Assembly (NCBI GenBank): GCA_963855995.1
Contig: OY979717.1
Location: 1,981,179 to 2,045,178 of the forward strand
Length of the DNA: 64,000 bases
From: Muricea muricata
Lineage: Eukaryota; Cnidaria; Anthozoa; Malacalcyonacea; Plexauridae
Direction: 5' to 3'
Positions 61,141 to 64,000 of this stretch are shown piece by piece. The position numbers were made by a program, and so were the translations under genes. The notes below the pieces were generated by a model that saw only the letters and a list, made by a program, of their open reading frames with translations, searched no databases and was not told the DNA's origin. The stretch's first letter is position 1; each line of letters opens with the position of its first letter.

Positions 61141-62760
61141 CATATTTGGAAACAGCTCACTACAGACAGATATATTCTCGAGATTTTTCCAGGTGCCACT
61201 CGAGCTCGTTTGTTTAGTAAGCGCATGAAGCCTGTATATGCTGCACTCCGCATGCAGGGACACACTAATTTGGGCTATATTGATGACTCATGCACTGCTT
61301 CTTAGGGACACAGTAGAAAAATGTACTCTCAATGTTGAGGCTGCAAGAGCTCCTATGGAAAGTTTAGGGTTCCGCACTCCCCATCTGGAAAAATCAGTGC
61401 TTACCCCCAACACAAGTTATTGGTTTTTTGGGGGTTGATATTAAATTCAACTTTAATAACAGTCATTCCCACAGAAGACAAGATTTTAAAAACCAAGGAA
61501 TATTGTCTATCATTGTTAGGTAACAATGCTCCTACTATACAAGAGCTAGCAGAAGCACTCACAGCTTCTAACGGAAGCTACATGAAGCAAGTGTGCCTCT
61601 CACAGAACTCCCACAGTGATGTCCACTGGTGGGTGGATAACCTTGCCCTGGCCTGTAGACATATTATTCATGACAAACCATCAGTTACAATCCAGTCGGA
61701 TGCATCCAAACTGAGTTGGGGGGGGGGGAGCACACAACAATTAGAGTATTGTGGGTTGATGGTCTAGCCACGGAGTACAACACAGAGGGCTCACTCAGCG
61801 AAAAAAGTGAGCAAAAAAATCCGTAACGCAGATTGGTAGTTGTCAGGGGGTGAATGCCTCGACGCACTTGCTAAGAATTTTATCCCAGCAAGTGCATAGA
61901 GGCATTCATCCCCCTGACAACCTCAAAAGGCTCTGAACTTCGCCGCCATTTTGAATTTTTCAGGGGGTGACCACCACTCTTTAGCGCACGTTTGAGCAAA
62001 AGGCCGTTACGCAAAATCATAGGAAAATAAATGAAGTGAGCCTTCTGTGTAGTACTCTGTGGTCTAGCAGTGAGAAGGCAGCACTTTTTGGTCTTACGTC
62101 ATTTTGTGCAAACGTGTCTGACATTCATGTAAAATTAGGGCTGGATAACACTACAGCTTATATCAATGACATGGAAGGCTCCAAATCTGATGTATTGAAC
62201 CAACTTGCACATGAATTATGGGAATGATGTATTAATCACAATATCTGGGTGACAGCGGCCCATATACCGGGGACCCACAACCTCATTACAGACAAACAAT
62301 CGAGGAAATCCCAGGAGGAACATGAGTGGAGGCTCAGTAAATCAACCTATAATACCCAGGTCTTAATGTTGACTTGTTTACAAGTCGCTTCAATAGTCCG
62401 TTACCAGTTTATGTATCATGGAAGCCTGACCCATACTGTAATTATGTGGATGCATTCCCATTTGATTGGGGAAAATCAACTTTTATGCGTTCCCCCCATT
62501 TAGCTTGATCGAACGCTCTGTTCAGAAAATTGAAATGAAGCAAGCAACAGGAATCGTAGTGCCGCTTTGGCCAACACAGGTGTGGTTCACGCCCCCATTA
62601 CGACTACCATACAGTCAACCATTGATCTTCAACAAAAAACCTGATAAGATTCTGAGTCATCCTTACTACAAGACACACCCAATTCCGAAACTGCAGTTGA
62701 GGTTATGTTCTGTATCAGGCAATCACTTGCTCAGTTCCAATTACCACAGCCAGTAGCCAA
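61141..62760 (+). pseudogene. Second DIRS-like RT-RNase H remnant
   Basis: Fragments in shifting plus-strand frames include the palm LRMQGHTNLGYIDDSCTAS at about 61,230, the connection LKTKEYCLSLLGNNAPTIQEL at about 61,490, RNase H VTIQSDASKLSWGG at about 61,690 and LDNTTAYINDMEGSKSDVLNQL at about 62,150, then WVTAAHIPGTHNLITDKQSR and FYAFPPFSLIERSVQKIEM. This is the RT-RNase H order of DIRS/Ngaro elements. It is a different lineage from the 41-46 kb copy (YIDD against YFDD). Many stops; no recombinase part in the window. Confidence 0.75.
61768..62059. mobile_element. 292-bp hAT-like MITE in the DIRS-like remnant
   Basis: Perfect 8-bp duplications TGGTCTAG are at 61760-61767 and 62060-62067. 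The ends share GAGTAC..ACACAGA.GGCTCACT in inverted orientation. An internal hairpin GGGGGTGAATGCCTC../..GGCATTCATCCCCC lies at the centre. Removing it rejoins the RNase H sequence. Confidence 0.8.
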
Positions 62761-62800
62761 AGTCATCATGGCGTAACATAGAAACAGTACCACACATACA

Positions 62801-64000
62801 TTAGCAAGTGGCTGGACTTCTAAGCGTCGTAAAGGACAGATTGATCAGTTTAAACCGAGCTTGGTTCTCGTTCTCGTTGCTAACCTCCTGTTCGTTGCTA
62901 CGTTCCTTGTCAGCTACCCTTTCAGCGATCTCAAATGCAATGAGCTTCAATTCTGATCGATGTACCGCTAACACTTCTTTCCACCTTTCGCGAGTACCTT
63001 CAACTCGGCACCCTCTGACTAGACCGTCACGACCCGTCACGACCCGTCACGAGTTGTATAATTTTGCCGATTCTCCATTGCGTTGGAGGAGCCGGTTGGT
63101 CCTTCTTGATCAACACCACGTCTCCGACAACAAGATGATGTGGACCGCTTGTCGACTGCTTTCCGTGCATGTTAATTTGCCGTAACTATTTCAGAATCAT
63201 CCTCAGAGATATGAAAAACTACATTCATATTAATCTAGTTTTGCCGTAACTCGTTCAAGTACTTTTTGCCGAACCGAAACCACAAATGCTAAAATCGATC
63301 CTTGCACCTTTCGACATCCCATCCAGGTACAACATTGACTGTTTTTCCAGTACGTTTCCATTTCGCATATCTGTGTCCGTGTATCAAATGAAATGGCTTT
63401 AATGGCTCATCCAGCTCGTCTTCGCTCAAGTATGCCAAAGGCCGATTGTTGATAGCAATTTCCACCTCAAACAAAATTATCTAAAGTTCTTCAATCGTCG
63501 TGTAAGCCCTCCCTAGGATCTTCTTTAAACAGGATTTAACTGTTCGTACATGGCGTTCATAAAATCCTACACACCACGGTGATGCCGGTAGTATAAATTG
63601 TTGCCTAATTCCTTGACGCGACATGTACCGCTCAACGTATCTTAATCGAAAAGTCTTGAAATTGTCATTAATCACGATGTCTGGTATCCCGCGACGAGCA
63701 ATAAAACGTTTGAACCCGTGTAAAAACCTTCAATTGACAAGTCCATAGTGAGTTTCAAGTGAATAGCACGAGATGCACACCTTGTGATATGTACACCTTG
63801 TGATTGTTCTAATTGCTCTTTACATAGAAGTCCGGCAAAATCCAGACCGGTAACTTGAAACGCGCACCCCGAATGGTCGACTCTAAATTCTGATAAATCT
63901 GGTGATGCAGGATTTCTGATACCGCTTACAAACAACACACTTTCGCAAGACATTCTTTCCAGTCTTTCTTTCCCTTTATAATCCTATATCTCGATCGCAT
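62801..64000 (-). pseudogene. BEL/Pao integrase remnant, runs off the right edge
   Basis: In minus-strand frames from the right edge: FQVTGLDFAG and CASRAIHLKLTMDLS (integrase core start), MINDNFKTF with the ASPWCVGFYERHVRTVK segment (the second D is replaced in SDN-to-NDN fashion, the E retained), EVEIAINNRPLAYL, then the C-terminal VVGDVVLIKKDQPAPPTQWRIGKIIQL and GRDGLVRGCRVEG. Frameshifts and stops separate the pieces. It is distinct from the complete BEL at 12-18 kb. Confidence 0.8.
63021..63050. repeat. Triplicated CCGTCACGAC decamer
   Basis: Three tandem CCGTCACGAC copies inside the BEL/Pao C-terminal coding region. They insert about 20 nt and break the GRDG reading frame. Confidence 0.85.

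Overview
The window is a piece of an animal nuclear genome, AT-rich, intron-bearing and dense in transposons. Two conserved metazoan genes, a large HEPN-NACHT-ankyrin gene of the kind expanded in invertebrates, and a mix of BEL/Pao, DIRS, Ty3/gypsy, Penelope, LINE, P-type and many TIR elements suggest a marine invertebrate, most likely a cnidarian. I cannot fix the species from sequence alone. There are no bacterial-style operons, CRISPR arrays or rRNA genes, and I recognised no tRNA.

Layout. 1-9,230: two housekeeping genes head to head, a DEPDC1-type gene on the minus strand (8 exons, 3' end off the left edge) and a complete 8-exon METTL1 on the plus strand. They share a 245-bp promoter interval. 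9,580-20,026: a decayed P-type DNA transposon (8-bp target duplication, THAP domain, catalytic-core remnants), split by a young full-length BEL/Pao retrotransposon (12,473-18,579). 20,087-26,369: another 8-bp-TSD element stuffed with nested foldbacks, tandem repeats and MITEs. 26,445-28,130: a dead LINE split by a hAT-like MITE. 28,749-34,116: a two-exon minus-strand gene for a predicted 1,454-aa HEPN-TM-NACHT-ankyrin protein. 34,154-37,112: (AT)n tracts and a 2-kb element with a 9-bp TSD. 37,813-40,802: an unusual element with about 500-bp inverted repeats carrying a six-exon gene for a staphylococcal-nuclease-like protein. 40,880-49,910: two inverted tandem-repeat arrays enclosing a defective DIRS element and interrupted by a deleted Ty3/gypsy copy. 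49,909-52,560: a LINE remnant with nested MITEs. 53,645-55,090: a palindromic Penelope-like fragment with a GIY-YIG domain. 55,091-61,140: MITEs and a 570-bp duplicated repeat. 61,141-62,760: a second DIRS-like remnant. 62,801-64,000: a decayed BEL/Pao integrase.

Working together: METTL1 makes tRNA m7G46 with WDR4. The DEPDC1-type protein is a DEP/RhoGAP-like mitotic or signalling factor. The HEPN-NACHT-ankyrin protein is inferred to be a STAND-type sensor with a possible RNase effector. Most other sequence is nested transposons, and exact target duplications allow much of the insertion order to be read. Exon boundaries were placed by eye from GT/AG sites, phase and remembered homologues; no search was run.
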